A model generated the notes under the pieces. That model was not told the DNA's origin. It saw only the letters and a list, made by a program, of their open reading frames with translations, and ran no database searches. Made by a program: the position numbers and the translations under genes. DNA of 64,000 bases from Fibrobacter sp. UBA4297 (GTDB lineage Bacteria > Fibrobacterota > Fibrobacteria > Fibrobacterales > Fibrobacteraceae). The stretch lies in contig NZ_DGUZ01000024.1 in the NCBI RefSeq assembly GCF_002394865.1, positions 1 through 64,000 on the forward strand, written 5' to 3'. Positions 16,901-25,177 of this stretch are shown one piece after another (within the stretch, counting starts at the first letter, position 1; each line of letters starts with the position of its first letter).

Positions 16901-18386
16901 CTTGGCTCAGCTCATTTACGACTTGCGCAATGCAAACCCGAAGGCTCGTGTCTCTGTGAAACTCGTTTCTGAAGTGGGCGTGGGTACGATTGCTGCCGGT
17001 GTCGCAAAGGCTCATGCCGACGTGGTGCTCATTTCTGGCCATGATGGCGGTACGGGTGCTTCTCCGCTTACTTCTATCAAGCATGCAGGTCTTCCGTGGG
17101 AACTCGGTATTGCCGAAGCGGAACAGACGCTTGTCCTCAATGACTTGCGTAGCCGCGTGAAACTCCAGGTCGATGGCCAGCTCAAGACGGGCCGTGACGT
17201 GGTGGTGGCAGCCCTCCTCGGTGCCGAAGAATTTGGCTTTGCCACGAACTTGCTCGTTAGCCTTGGCTGTGTGATGGATAGAAAGTGCCACACGAACCAG
17301 TGCCCGATGGGTATTGCAACGCAGGATCCGGAATTCCGTAAGCGCTTTGCCGGTAAGCCGGAATACGTTGAAAACTTCCTCTACTTCATTGCAGACGAAG
17401 TCCGTGAAATCTTGGCAAGCCTTGGCCTGCGTTCTCTCGAAGAAGCATGCGGCCGTAGCGACTTGCTCGAACGCGATGAAGCTATCGCCTTCTACAAGGC
17501 TCATAACCTTGACTTCTCGAAGATTTTTGAAACCGTCAATGGCGGCATCAAGTCTTACGACAAGAACTATGTGAAGGAAGCACTCGAAAACTTTGACCGT
17601 CGTGAACTCTTGCCGTTCGTTAGCGATACGCTCAAGAGCGGTGCCAATGTGGAACTCTGCACGGTTGTTCACAATACCGACCGTACGGTGGGTACGGAAC
17701 TTTCCGGTGAAGTTGATGAACGCTTTGGCGTGAAGGGTCTCCCTGAAGATACGATTAAGGTTCACTTGCACGGTGTGGCTGGTCAGAGCTTCGGTGCGTT
17801 CCTTGCTCCGGGTGTAACGCTTGACCTCGAAGGTGAAGCAAACGACTTTATGGGTAAGGGCCTCTCGGGTGGTAAGATTATCGTCCGCCCGCCTAGCAAT
17901 GCAAGCTTCAAGGCTGAAGACAACGTCATTGCCGGTAACGTTATCGGTTACGGTGGAACTTCTGGTAAGATCTTCATCAACGGTCTTGCTGGTGAACGCT
18001 TCGGTATCCGTAACTCCGGTATGCTCCTCGTCTCGGAAGGTGTTGGCGACCATGGTTGCGAATACATGACGGGTGGTCGCGTGGTTGTGCTCGGCCGCGT
18101 GGGCGTGAACTTCGCTGCCGGTATGACGGGTGGCTTTGCTTACGTGTACGACGAAACAGGTCACTTCGACTTGAGCTGTAACGTAGATTCTGTGGACCTT
18201 GAAAGCGTGCTTCCGGGTACCGATAGCGAAAAGGAATTGCTCGATATCATCGGTCAGCATGTGAAGGCTACAGGCAGTGAAAAGGGCAAGCGCATTCTTG
18301 AAAACTGGAATAGCGAACGTCCGAAATTTGTGAAAATATTCCCGGTGGATTACAGGAACGCATTGGCTATGGGAGGGTGTAGGTAA
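13962..18386 (+). CDS. gltB: Glutamate synthase, large subunit
   Basis: Transfers the glutamine amide to 2-oxoglutarate to give two glutamates. The 1474-residue protein has the N-terminal amidotransferase domain with the nucleophile at Cys16 in HDACGVGL, so a 15-residue propeptide is expected to be removed. The FMN-binding synthase domain and the 3Fe-4S cysteines C1103, C1109 and C1114 (CVMDRKCHTNQC) follow, then the C-terminal beta-helix domain. Length and order match the bacterial alpha subunit. It has its own sigma-54 promoter and is followed by gltD and nadE on the same strand. Confidence 0.98.
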   Translation: MNAQALYDPANEHDACGVGLVANINNVASHQIVLQGITVLKRLMHRGAAGGDPETGDGAGLLLSMPHKFFRKLYPTLPARYGVGMFFVENTLEAESFDAKIREVAEAEGVKVLQFREVPVNPTKIGHTARETLPHIRQVFFDGSAFENDGAFDIKLYVVRRLIEKACKGLYVCSCSRRSIVYKGLLLASQIEGFYKDLNDLDFESPIALVHQRYSTNTFPTWPLAHPFRYLAHNGEINTLRGNLNSLRAREPHLKSSVIGDDLKKLLPLVPGGQSDSASLDNMFELLVAAGRSLPHAMMMLMPQAWGQKHYLGRDVRGFFEYESMLMEPWDGPAAVAFSDGINAGAILDRNGLRPARYTLCKDGLFVMASETGVLDLRDDEVEEKGRLKPGEIIYLDLENHRILKNAEMKAQVARSKPYRRWVAENKMSVRGLFSEINPSDVPDDLLVQQKRFGYSAEDLSVILKPMAKNGAEPIGSMGNDAALAVLSDKPQPLFNYFKQLFAQVTNPPIDPIREELVMSLTTYIGNHGNILEETPEQAHLIKIPRPIVTEDEIRRFENIGDKSFKAKVLKMQFPLGGNGEVLEAALQNLAGDAVRAVNDGFDIIVLSDKNIDWGYVPMPSLLATACVNRTLVEAGVRPEIGLIVQSGEVREVMHFALLLGYGATVINPYLAFQSLTSMCHSGDLDVDPVTAAANYVKAVDKGLLKIMSKMGISTLRSYRSAQIFEAVGLNKELVEKFLPGTASRIEGIGLEEIAREVGERQNVAFADASKVLQSGGQYSFRKEGEKHLWTPQSLATFRQAVQGGDYEKFKAYSKLINDQSERQATLRGLFKFKQTTPIDISEVESRESIIHHFVAGAMSLGSLSPEAHETIAIAMNRIGAMSNCGEGGEDPDRNTPAANGDIRSSAIRQIASGRFGVTIDYLRHAKDLQIKMAQGAKPGEGGQLPAHKVNEFVARIRHSIPNVSLISPPPHHDIYSIEDLAQLIYDLRNANPKARVSVKLVSEVGVGTIAAGVAKAHADVVLISGHDGGTGASPLTSIKHAGLPWELGIAEAEQTLVLNDLRSRVKLQVDGQLKTGRDVVVAALLGAEEFGFATNLLVSLGCVMDRKCHTNQCPMGIATQDPEFRKRFAGKPEYVENFLYFIADEVREILASLGLRSLEEACGRSDLLERDEAIAFYKAHNLDFSKIFETVNGGIKSYDKNYVKEALENFDRRELLPFVSDTLKSGANVELCTVVHNTDRTVGTELSGEVDERFGVKGLPEDTIKVHLHGVAGQSFGAFLAPGVTLDLEGEANDFMGKGLSGGKIIVRPPSNASFKAEDNVIAGNVIGYGGTSGKIFINGLAGERFGIRNSGMLLVSEGVGDHGCEYMTGGRVVVLGRVGVNFAAGMTGGFAYVYDETGHFDLSCNVDSVDLESVLPGTDSEKELLDIIGQHVKATGSEKGKRILENWNSERPKFVKIFPVDYRNALAMGGCR

Positions 18387-18496
18387 TAGGTGGTAGGTAT
18401 TAGGAATATAATCACGGCGAAGCCGTCCTTAAAAGTTTGCACAAGCGCAAGAAACTTTGCCTAAGACCTGTAACCTAAAACCTGTTACCTCAAATT
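18387..18496 (+). repeat. Low-complexity spacer between gltB and gltD
   Basis: TAGGTAATAGGTGGTAGG units on one side and CCTGTAACCTAAAACCTG units on the other form inverted arms around a small ACGGC-GAA-GCCGT hairpin. It resembles the spacers at 7944 and 23661 in style, with different units. Confidence 0.5.
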
Positions 18497-18507
18497 GGAG
18501 ATTTGAT

Positions 18508-19872
18508 ATGCAACAAATTAAGCGCATACAAGATGTCTACCGCCCTGTTGAAGAGCGCGTCAAGGACAACAAGGAAGTTGAACGTAAACTCACTTCTATT
18601 GAAGTGGTAAACCAGGCGGGCCGTTGCCATAGTTGCGGCATTCCGTTCTGCCATGGCGCTGGTTGCCCGCTTGGTAACCTTGTTCCGGAATTCAATGCCG
18701 CCGTTGCTTTAGGGAATGCAGAACGTGCTTACGACATTATCAGTAAAACCGCGTTCTTCCCTGAATTTACGGGTCGTGTTTGCCCCGCACTTTGCGAATC
18801 TGCTTGCACAGGCAATGTCCATAATGATCCGGTGATGGTCCGCCAGATTGAAAAGTTCATTATCGAGACTGCTTTTGAAGAAGGCCGTGTGGTGCTCCCC
18901 GAAGCGGAACCGAATGGCAAGACGGCGGCTGTGATAGGCTCTGGCCCTGCCGGGCTCTTTGCTGCCGAAGCGCTGCGTCGTAAGGGTTTTGCTGTCACGG
19001 TTTACGAAAAGCGTGAAAAGGCCGGTGGCCTGTTGCGCTACGGTATTCCGAACTGGAAACTCGACAAGTCTGTGATTGACCGCCGCGTGGCTTTGCTTGA
19101 AGCTGCTGGAATCAAGTTTGTCTATAACACCGAAATCGGTAAGGATATTGCTGCGGAGTATATCCACAAGAATTTTGACGAAGTGTTCCTTGCAATTGGT
19201 ACACCGAATGCCCGTGACCTTAAAATCCCGGGCCGCGATGCCGAAGGCATTTTCCTTGCTCTCGACTTCTTGCATGGTGCCGAAAAGCCGGGCGAGACGA
19301 ATCCGGAAAAGTTCTCCGCCAAGGGCCGCAAGGTGCTTGTGATTGGCGGTGGCGATACGGGTAACGACTGCGTGGGTAAGGCCATTCGTGAAGGTTGCGA
19401 AAGCGTTTTGCAAGTGGAATTCATGCCGAAGCCGCCTGAGGAACGTTCTCCGTCCACTCCGTGGCCGGATTGGCCGTATATGTTGCGTACAAGTTATGCC
19501 CAGCACGAAGGTGGTGAACGTCGCTGGAATGTGTCGTCCAAGCAGTTTATTGTGAAAGACGGTCGCGTTGCCGGTGTCGAAGCGGTCCGCGTGGAATGGG
19601 AAATGTCCCCGCAGGGGCGTCCGCTCAAGCCTGCTGAAGTTCCGAATTCGACCGAAGTCATCGATACGGATTTGGTGGTGCTTGCTATGGGCTTTACCGG
19701 TGTGCCTGCCGAAGGTATCGTGAATGATTTGGGTCTTTCGCTCACTCCGCGTACAGCGATTATCCAGGATCCTTCTCGCCATATTTATGCGGTGGGTGAC
19801 TGCGCTAATGGTGCATCCCTTGTGGTGCGCGCCATGGCCGATGCCAAGGCAAAAGTTGCTACAATTAAGTAG
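18508..19872 (+). CDS. gltD: Glutamate synthase, small subunit
   Basis: NAD(P)H-oxidising beta subunit that passes electrons to GltB. The start at 18508 has TTGGAG upstream and gives 454 residues beginning MQQIKRIQDVYRPVEER, the normal family N-terminus. Iron-sulfur cysteines C40, C43, C48 and C53 (RCHSCGIPFCHGAGC) are followed by a second group (CPALCESAC). Two nucleotide-binding folds are visible: FAD-type VIGSGPAGLFAAEAL near 150 and NADPH-type VIGGGDTGNDC near 288. nadE begins 24 bases after the stop, so gltB, gltD and nadE are probably one transcript. Confidence 0.97.
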   Translation: MQQIKRIQDVYRPVEERVKDNKEVERKLTSIEVVNQAGRCHSCGIPFCHGAGCPLGNLVPEFNAAVALGNAERAYDIISKTAFFPEFTGRVCPALCESACTGNVHNDPVMVRQIEKFIIETAFEEGRVVLPEAEPNGKTAAVIGSGPAGLFAAEALRRKGFAVTVYEKREKAGGLLRYGIPNWKLDKSVIDRRVALLEAAGIKFVYNTEIGKDIAAEYIHKNFDEVFLAIGTPNARDLKIPGRDAEGIFLALDFLHGAEKPGETNPEKFSAKGRKVLVIGGGDTGNDCVGKAIREGCESVLQVEFMPKPPEERSPSTPWPDWPYMLRTSYAQHEGGERRWNVSSKQFIVKDGRVAGVEAVRVEWEMSPQGRPLKPAEVPNSTEVIDTDLVVLAMGFTGVPAEGIVNDLGLSLTPRTAIIQDPSRHIYAVGDCANGASLVVRAMADAKAKVATIK

Positions 19873-19896
19873 CGGAGTTTTATAACCAAAAAAGAT

Positions 19897-21888
19897 ATGT
19901 TTGGATTCTATCGATTTGCGAGCGTTTCCCCGGTCTTGAAGGTGGCCGATACTGCCTACAATACCGAGGAAATCATCAAAAGTGCGAAGGAAGCTGCCTC
20001 TAACGGGGCGGCTTTTGTCGTATTCCCGGAGCTGTGCATTACGGGTTACACGTGTAGCGATCTGTTCCATCAGGAACAGCTGTTGCAGAATAGTTTTAAC
20101 GCTTTATTGAAAATCGCGGGTGCTTTTGCCGATAGCGATGTTGTTCTTGCTGTGGGGCTTCCGCTTCGAATGTTTGGACGCTTGTACAACTGTGCCGCAT
20201 TCTTACAACATGGCAAACTCGTTGCTGTGACGCCCAAGATTCATTTGCCGAATCAGCGTGAATTCTATGAGAAACGCCATTTCTCGAGCGGTCGTGACTT
20301 GTTGCGTGGTGCTGCTTGTGGCTCTGCCGGGGCCATCCGTTGCTATTTCGATGGCGTTGGCGAAGTGCCTGTGACGAATTACTTTACTGTAAAGTGCGGT
20401 GCGCCTGGTCAAGCGGGTAGCGGTTGCGCTGGTTCCGAAGTCCGCGTTGGCGTTGAACTTTGTGAGGACTTGTGGACGCCTGTACCGCCGAGCGGTGAAC
20501 TTGCACTTGCCGGTGCAAATGTAATTGTAAATTTGTCTGCAAGCGATGATCTCGTGGGTAAACGCGATTACCGCAGGAACCTCGTGCTGAACCAATCGGC
20601 AAGATGTATGGCTGCCTACGTGTATGCGTCTGCGGGTGTTCATGAATCGACAACGGATATGGTTTTTAGCGGTCACTTGATGATTGCTGAAAATGGTTCG
20701 TTGATTGCCGAAAGTAAGCCTTTCTCGCGTGAAACAGAAATCGTTTACGCGGATGTTGATGTTGAACGTTTGAACATGCAGCGCTTGAGTGAGGGCTCGT
20801 TCCAGGATTTTGATAGTCGTGAAATTGTGGCTCGTGCATCAAGTTTTAATGGCTTGCGTGCCGTCAAAAAATTGCAATACCGGTTTGTTTCTCCGACGCC
20901 GTTTGTGCCGGGTTCTTTAGAATCTCGCGACCAGTCTTGCACTGAGGTTTTCAATATCCAGTGTGCGGGTCTTGCAAAACGTCTAGAAGCTTCTCGCTCC
21001 AAGCGTGCCGTGATTGGACTTTCGGGCGGCCTCGATTCGACGCTTGCGTTGCTCGTTGTCGCAGAAACGTTCAAGTTGCTGAAACGCCCTGCGCTAGAAA
21101 TTTTGTCGCTTACAATGCCTGGATTTGGAACGACAAAGCGCACAAAGAATAATGCCGTTTTACTTGCGGAACTTTTGGGCGTTGAACTGCGGACTGTGAG
21201 CATCAAGGATGCGTGCCTCCAACATTTCAGGGATATCGGCCATGACCCTCAAAAACTTGACGTGACGTACGAAAATGTCCAGGCGCGCGAACGCACGCAG
21301 ATTCTGATGGATGTCGCGAATAGCGAAGGCGGAATTGTGATTGGAACGGGCGACCTTTCCGAGATTGCGCTTGGCTGGAGCACGTACAATGCCGATCACA
21401 TGTCGATGTATGCGGTCAACTGCGATATTCCCAAGACGCTTGTGCGCCATATCGTACACTGGTATGCGGACAATTCACTGAAGTTTAGTGCCGATGCTAA
21501 AACGGCGATGGAATTGAAGAAGGTCTTGTACGACATTCTCGATACGCCTGTGTCGCCGGAACTTTTGCCTGCCGATAATAACGGACAAATTGCGCAGAAG
21601 ACCGAAAGCATTTTGGGTGCGTACGAAATCCACGATTTCTTCCTCTATCATTTTGCCAAGTACGGTGCAACTCCGCAAAAACTTTTATTCCTTGCGAAGT
21701 ACGCATTTGCGGGCAAGTTTACGGATGAAGAAATTGAAAAAGCGCTCTCTGTCTTTGTGTGTCGATTCTTTACGCAACAGTTCAAGCGAAGCTGCATTCC
21801 GGATGGTCCGAAGGTCGGAACGATTTCACTTTCGCCCCGTGCGGACTGGCGCATGCCTAGCGATGCAAGTTTTGCGGACTGGCTTTAA
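19897..21888 (+). CDS. nadE: Glutamine-dependent NAD+ synthetase
   Basis: Amidates nicotinate adenine dinucleotide with glutamine nitrogen. The 663-residue protein is the two-domain form. The N-terminal nitrilase-type glutaminase has Glu45 (FPELCITGY), Lys114 (TPKIHLPNQ) and Cys189 (VELCEDLW). The C-terminal ATP-pyrophosphatase domain has the P-loop SGGLDST at 376-382. It follows gltD by 24 bases and shares its orientation. Placement behind glutamate synthase puts another glutamine-using enzyme under the same sigma-54 promoter. Confidence 0.97.
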   Translation: MFGFYRFASVSPVLKVADTAYNTEEIIKSAKEAASNGAAFVVFPELCITGYTCSDLFHQEQLLQNSFNALLKIAGAFADSDVVLAVGLPLRMFGRLYNCAAFLQHGKLVAVTPKIHLPNQREFYEKRHFSSGRDLLRGAACGSAGAIRCYFDGVGEVPVTNYFTVKCGAPGQAGSGCAGSEVRVGVELCEDLWTPVPPSGELALAGANVIVNLSASDDLVGKRDYRRNLVLNQSARCMAAYVYASAGVHESTTDMVFSGHLMIAENGSLIAESKPFSRETEIVYADVDVERLNMQRLSEGSFQDFDSREIVARASSFNGLRAVKKLQYRFVSPTPFVPGSLESRDQSCTEVFNIQCAGLAKRLEASRSKRAVIGLSGGLDSTLALLVVAETFKLLKRPALEILSLTMPGFGTTKRTKNNAVLLAELLGVELRTVSIKDACLQHFRDIGHDPQKLDVTYENVQARERTQILMDVANSEGGIVIGTGDLSEIALGWSTYNADHMSMYAVNCDIPKTLVRHIVHWYADNSLKFSADAKTAMELKKVLYDILDTPVSPELLPADNNGQIAQKTESILGAYEIHDFFLYHFAKYGATPQKLLFLAKYAFAGKFTDEEIEKALSVFVCRFFTQQFKRSCIPDGPKVGTISLSPRADWRMPSDASFADWL

Positions 21889-21958
21889 AAAGTGAAAGAC
21901 GTTTAACCTGCGACTTTGCACGGACAATTTTTTCTTTAAATCTTTTTGCAGTAACATG

Positions 21959-22012
21959 AAACCCCGGAACTTTCGTTCTGGGGTTGATTCGTCAACAGAG
22001 ATTCTTTTTTGT
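21959..22012. terminator. Bidirectional hairpin between nadE and purF, family C copy 1
   Basis: Arms AACCCCGGAAC/GTTCTGGGGTT (21960-21970, 21975-21985) lie between the convergent ends of nadE and purF. The hairpin is followed by GTCAACAGAGATTCTTTTTT. A near copy in the same orientation lies at 23612-23664 on the other side of purF. Confidence 0.7.
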
Positions 22013-22021
22013 ATTTGTGCT

Positions 22022-23407
22022 TTAGCCGCAACGAGTCTTGTTCGTGTCAATCCCGATGTAGTCCGGATAGTTGTTGTCGAAACAGGCGGCGCAGTAATTT
22101 TCGCCTTCGCCCGTGCATTCCTTCATTCCTTCGACGCTTAAGTAGCCGAGGCTTTCGACGCCGAGCATTTTGGCGATTTCGTCTGGAGTCATGGAGCTTG
22201 CTGCAAGTTCGCCTTGGCTCGGGAAGTCCATGCCGAAGAAACAGGGATGTGCTACAGGAGGTGATGCAATACGGATGTGGACTTCGAGAGCGCCTGCATC
22301 GCGGAGCATTTTGGACAAAATCTTAAGCGTGGTGCCGCGAACGATCGAGTCTTCGACGACGCATACGCGCTTGTTTTTAAGAACGCCTACGATGGGGTTG
22401 AATTTTAGTTTGACTTTTTGTTCGCGGACGTTTTGCGTGGGGTCGATAAATGTGCGGCCTACATAGTGGTTACGCAAAAGGCCGATTTCAAATCGAATGC
22501 CGCTAGCTTGTGCGTAGCCGAGCGCAGCGGTTGTTGCGCTGTCGGGTACGGAAATCACGATGTCCGCATCAACAGGACATTCCTTGGCGAGCTGCTTACC
22601 CATCTTGCGGCGGATCTTGTCGCAACTTTGTTCAAAAATCTTTGAATCGGGACGGCTGAAGTAGATGTATTCAAAAATGCAGTGCGCTAGTCTGTCTTTT
22701 TGCGTGAATCGTTCCGAGTGAAGCCCGTTTTGTGAAATTGTCAGGAATTCGCCAGGCTGGATGTCGCGAACGTAATGGGCGCCGAGCAAGTCGAATGCGC
22801 AGGTTTCGCTAGCGACGCACCAGGATTTTCCCATACGTGCGATGGAAAGTGGCCTAAATCCATAGCCATCGCGGGCAACGTACATGGTGTCCTTGCTGAT
22901 AAAGACAAGGCAAAAACTTCCTGTGAATTTTGTAATCGCTTTTTTGATTGCTTCGCCCAAAGTATCTGCGTGGGTACGTGCAATTTCGTGGAGGAGAATT
23001 TCGGAATCAGATGTTGTCTGAAAAATATGTCCGTCGGCTTCCATCTCGGCGCGGAGCTCGTTAGCGTTGGTGATGTTTCCGTTGTGTGCAACGGCGATTT
23101 GTCCCCATTTACAACTGACGAGAATCGGCTGCGCGTTTGCGAGTGTGGATGCCCCCGTGGTGCTGTACCGTACGTGGCCTATGCCAGAAAAACCTTGCAA
23201 TTCGTCAATATTGTGTTCCCGCAAGAGCGTGGAAACGAGCCCCATTGATTTTCGAATTCGTATTTTATCGCCGTCTGTAACAGCAATGCCTGCGCTTTCT
23301 TGGCCGCGGTGCTGTAATGCGTAGAGCCCCATAGCGACGTTGCGTGCCACGTTATCGCCGTTATAGATGCCGATAACGCCGCATTCTTCATGTAATTCTT
23401 CGAGCAT
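22022..23407 (-). CDS. purF: Amidophosphoribosyltransferase
   Basis: First committed step of purine synthesis: PRPP plus glutamine to phosphoribosylamine. The 461-residue protein starts MLEELHEECGVIGIY; Cys9 becomes the N-terminal nucleophile after loss of the short propeptide. The PRPP-binding motif appears as VCVVEDSIVRGTT. The gene is preceded by a sigma-54 promoter and a structured leader of about 78 nt, and is flanked by two copies of repeat family C. Nitrogen-dependent sigma-54 control of purF is unusual. Confidence 0.97.
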   Translation of the reverse strand: MLEELHEECGVIGIYNGDNVARNVAMGLYALQHRGQESAGIAVTDGDKIRIRKSMGLVSTLLREHNIDELQGFSGIGHVRYSTTGASTLANAQPILVSCKWGQIAVAHNGNITNANELRAEMEADGHIFQTTSDSEILLHEIARTHADTLGEAIKKAITKFTGSFCLVFISKDTMYVARDGYGFRPLSIARMGKSWCVASETCAFDLLGAHYVRDIQPGEFLTISQNGLHSERFTQKDRLAHCIFEYIYFSRPDSKIFEQSCDKIRRKMGKQLAKECPVDADIVISVPDSATTAALGYAQASGIRFEIGLLRNHYVGRTFIDPTQNVREQKVKLKFNPIVGVLKNKRVCVVEDSIVRGTTLKILSKMLRDAGALEVHIRIASPPVAHPCFFGMDFPSQGELAASSMTPDEIAKMLGVESLGYLSVEGMKECTGEGENYCAACFDNNYPDYIGIDTNKTRCG

Positions 23408-23427
23408 AATGCCTCTTGTGAATGGAT

Positions 23428-23481
23428 GTTTCCCTTACCTTCATGGTCATAGCCCACCCGGACGGGTGCAAGCGAGGAAAC
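23428..23481 (-). ncRNA. Structured purF leader, Fibro-purF-like
   Basis: In the minus-strand transcript an outer stem GTTTCC/GGAAAC (23481-23476, 23433-23428) encloses a hairpin CACCCG/CGGGTG (23468-23455) and a small ACC-loop-GGT hairpin. It lies wholly in the leader between the -12 element and the purF start. A conserved RNA called Fibro-purF is known upstream of purF in Fibrobacter; position and size fit, but I matched it by context and not by alignment. Confidence 0.55.
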
Positions 23482-23496
23482 GGACGATTTGGAGAA

Positions 23497-23511
23497 GCAA
23501 AAAATGTGCCA
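23497..23511 (-). promoter_or_regulatory. Sigma-54 promoter of purF
   Basis: On the minus strand TGGCAC-ATTTT-TTGC, an exact -24/-12 match about 90 bases before the purF ATG. Confidence 0.8.
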
Positions 23512-23595
23512 AAATTTGAAGGGTGCCGTTTTCCGTGAAAAAGAAACGATTTTGCAGGGTAGAAAAGTAATTTGGGTTATTATAAGAATTTTTGC

Positions 23596-23612
23596 TTTAC
23601 ATAAAACGTAAA
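23596..23612 (-). promoter_or_regulatory. Activator-site candidate upstream of purF
   Basis: TTTACA-N5-CGTAAA, eleven of twelve positions matching TTTACA-N5-TGTAAA, centred about 93 bp upstream of the -24 box. It touches the left edge of repeat C copy 2. Confidence 0.5.
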
Positions 23613-23664
23613 ACCCCGGAACATTAGTTCCGGGGTACTTTAGTCAACAGAGATACTTTTTAGT
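23612..23664 (-). terminator. Terminator downstream of amtB, family C copy 2
   Basis: Perfect 10-bp arms ACCCCGGAAC/GTTCCGGGGT (23613-23622, 23627-23636) with an ATTA loop; on the minus strand the hairpin is followed by TTTTACGTTTT, so it would stop transcripts from amtB. The block including GTCAACAGAGAT matches 21959-22012. Confidence 0.7.
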
Positions 23665-23775
23665 TGGTAGAACTTAGTTGGCAGAGCTTAGTTGGTAGAA
23701 CTTAGTTGGTAGAACTTAAAGAGAAAGCTTTGTTCTAAGTTCTAAGTTCTAAGTTCTAAGCTCTAAGTTCTAAAT
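23661..23775 (-). repeat. Low-complexity spacer with CTAAGTT units
   Basis: Units GTTGGTAGAACTTA on the left and TTCTAAGTTCTAAG on the right form inverted arms downstream of amtB. The 10-bp units are the same as after dapL (7944-8155). Confidence 0.65.
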
Positions 23776-23776
23776 A

Positions 23777-25042
23777 CTACATATTGCTGAAGATTTGGAA
23801 TCCGCTGTAAGCTTCTTGACCGTGTTCAGCTTGGTCAAGGCCGCGCATTTCTTGCTTTTCTGTCACGCGGAGACCCATGGTCTTCTTGATGACGAAGAAG
23901 ATGAGGCTTGCGGCGGCGAAGCACGGGACAGCGTAGGCGAGGACGCCAACAGCCTGAGTACCGAGCGTGTAGTCACCAGTGATATCGAAGATACCGACAG
24001 CGAGCGTACCCCAGACACCGTTGACGAGGTGGACGGAGAGAGCACCGACCGGGTCATCCAAGTGCAAGCGGTCGAACATGAAGACTGCACCGACGACGAG
24101 CACACCAGCGATAGCGCCGATAATCCAGGAAGAGAGCGGGGTCACGACGTCTGCACCAGCGGTGATAGCGACGAGACCAGCAAGGCATCCGTTGAGAGCC
24201 ATGGTGGCGTCCGGCTTCTTAGAAACAATCCAGCTTGTAAGCGTTGCGGTGATGATACCTGCGACAGCAGCGAGGTTTGTGGTCACGAGAATCCAGCTAG
24301 TAGCCTTCGGATCGCCGTTGAGTGCAGAACCGGCGTTGAATCCCCACCAACCGAACCAGAGCATGAACACACCGATTGTTGCAAGCGGAATGTTGTGGGC
24401 CGGGATAGCGTGAACCTTGCCGCCGACATACTTACCGATACGCGGTCCAAGAATCATCACGCCAGCAAGAGCTGCCCAACCCCCCACAGAGTGGACGAGA
24501 GTGGAACCGGCGAGGTCGTGGAAACCGTGAGCACCGAAGGTGGAAAGCCAGCCGCCGCCCCATGTCCAGCTACCGACAACCGGGTAGACGAGGGCCACGT
24601 AGGCGATGGTGAAAACGAGGAAAGAGTTGAGCTTCACACGTTCAGCAACGGCACCAGACACGATCGTTGCGGCAGTTGCTGCAAACATTGCCTGGAACAG
24701 CCAGTCTGTGAACAACGTAAAGTGTCCGTTGTAGGCTGCAGTGAAGTTTGCCGGATTTGCCCAGTCGCCAATGCCGAAGCCGGCGAAACCGAGAATTCCG
24801 TTGAAAGTGCCTGGGTACATAAGGCCAAAGCCGAGCAAGGCGTACATCGTAATACCGATTGCCGGCACAGCGATGTTTTTGAAAGCGACGTTTGCAGAGC
24901 ACTTAGCACGCACAAGGCCTGCTTCGACACATGCAAATCCAAGACCCATGATGAACACCAACATGGCGCTGATCATGATCCAAATGTTTTCCGTCATAAA
25001 GATGGCGTCGTTGACGGTTGCGACTGTTGCTACTTCGTTCAT
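23777..25042 (-). CDS. amtB: Ammonium transporter
   Basis: Inner-membrane Amt/MEP/Rh channel for ammonium or ammonia. The 421-residue protein has about eleven hydrophobic segments, the family N-terminal region WIMISAMLVFIMGLGFACVEAGLVR, and the conserved FAGFGIGDWANP and GAHGFHDLAGSTLVHSVGG stretches; His residues in the latter and in NIPLATIGVFMLWFGWWGFN belong to the conduction core. No long N-terminal signal peptide is seen. glnK lies upstream on the same strand, the usual pairing, so the PII protein can block this channel when ammonium is plentiful. Confidence 0.96.
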   Translation of the reverse strand: MNEVATVATVNDAIFMTENIWIMISAMLVFIMGLGFACVEAGLVRAKCSANVAFKNIAVPAIGITMYALLGFGLMYPGTFNGILGFAGFGIGDWANPANFTAAYNGHFTLFTDWLFQAMFAATAATIVSGAVAERVKLNSFLVFTIAYVALVYPVVGSWTWGGGWLSTFGAHGFHDLAGSTLVHSVGGWAALAGVMILGPRIGKYVGGKVHAIPAHNIPLATIGVFMLWFGWWGFNAGSALNGDPKATSWILVTTNLAAVAGIITATLTSWIVSKKPDATMALNGCLAGLVAITAGADVVTPLSSWIIGAIAGVLVVGAVFMFDRLHLDDPVGALSVHLVNGVWGTLAVGIFDITGDYTLGTQAVGVLAYAVPCFAAASLIFFVIKKTMGLRVTEKQEMRGLDQAEHGQEAYSGFQIFSNM

Positions 25043-25079
25043 TTGTATAAATTCCTTTTTTAGTTGATAGTTTGCTAAC

Positions 25080-25176
25080 TAAGCAAGTAGACGGTAGGAA
25101 GTTAGAAGTAGGAAGTTTTAATCGGTTGATTATAAAGCTTTCCTTCCTACTGCCTACTGTCTACTTCCTACTAATC
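25080..25176 (-). repeat. Inverted spacer between glnK and amtB
   Basis: GTAGACGGTAGGAAG with GTAGGAAG units on one side and CTTCCTACTGCCTACTG with CTACTTCCTAC on the other form a long imperfect hairpin in the glnK-amtB transcript. It could lower readthrough from glnK into amtB. Confidence 0.6.
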
Positions 25177-25177
25177 C

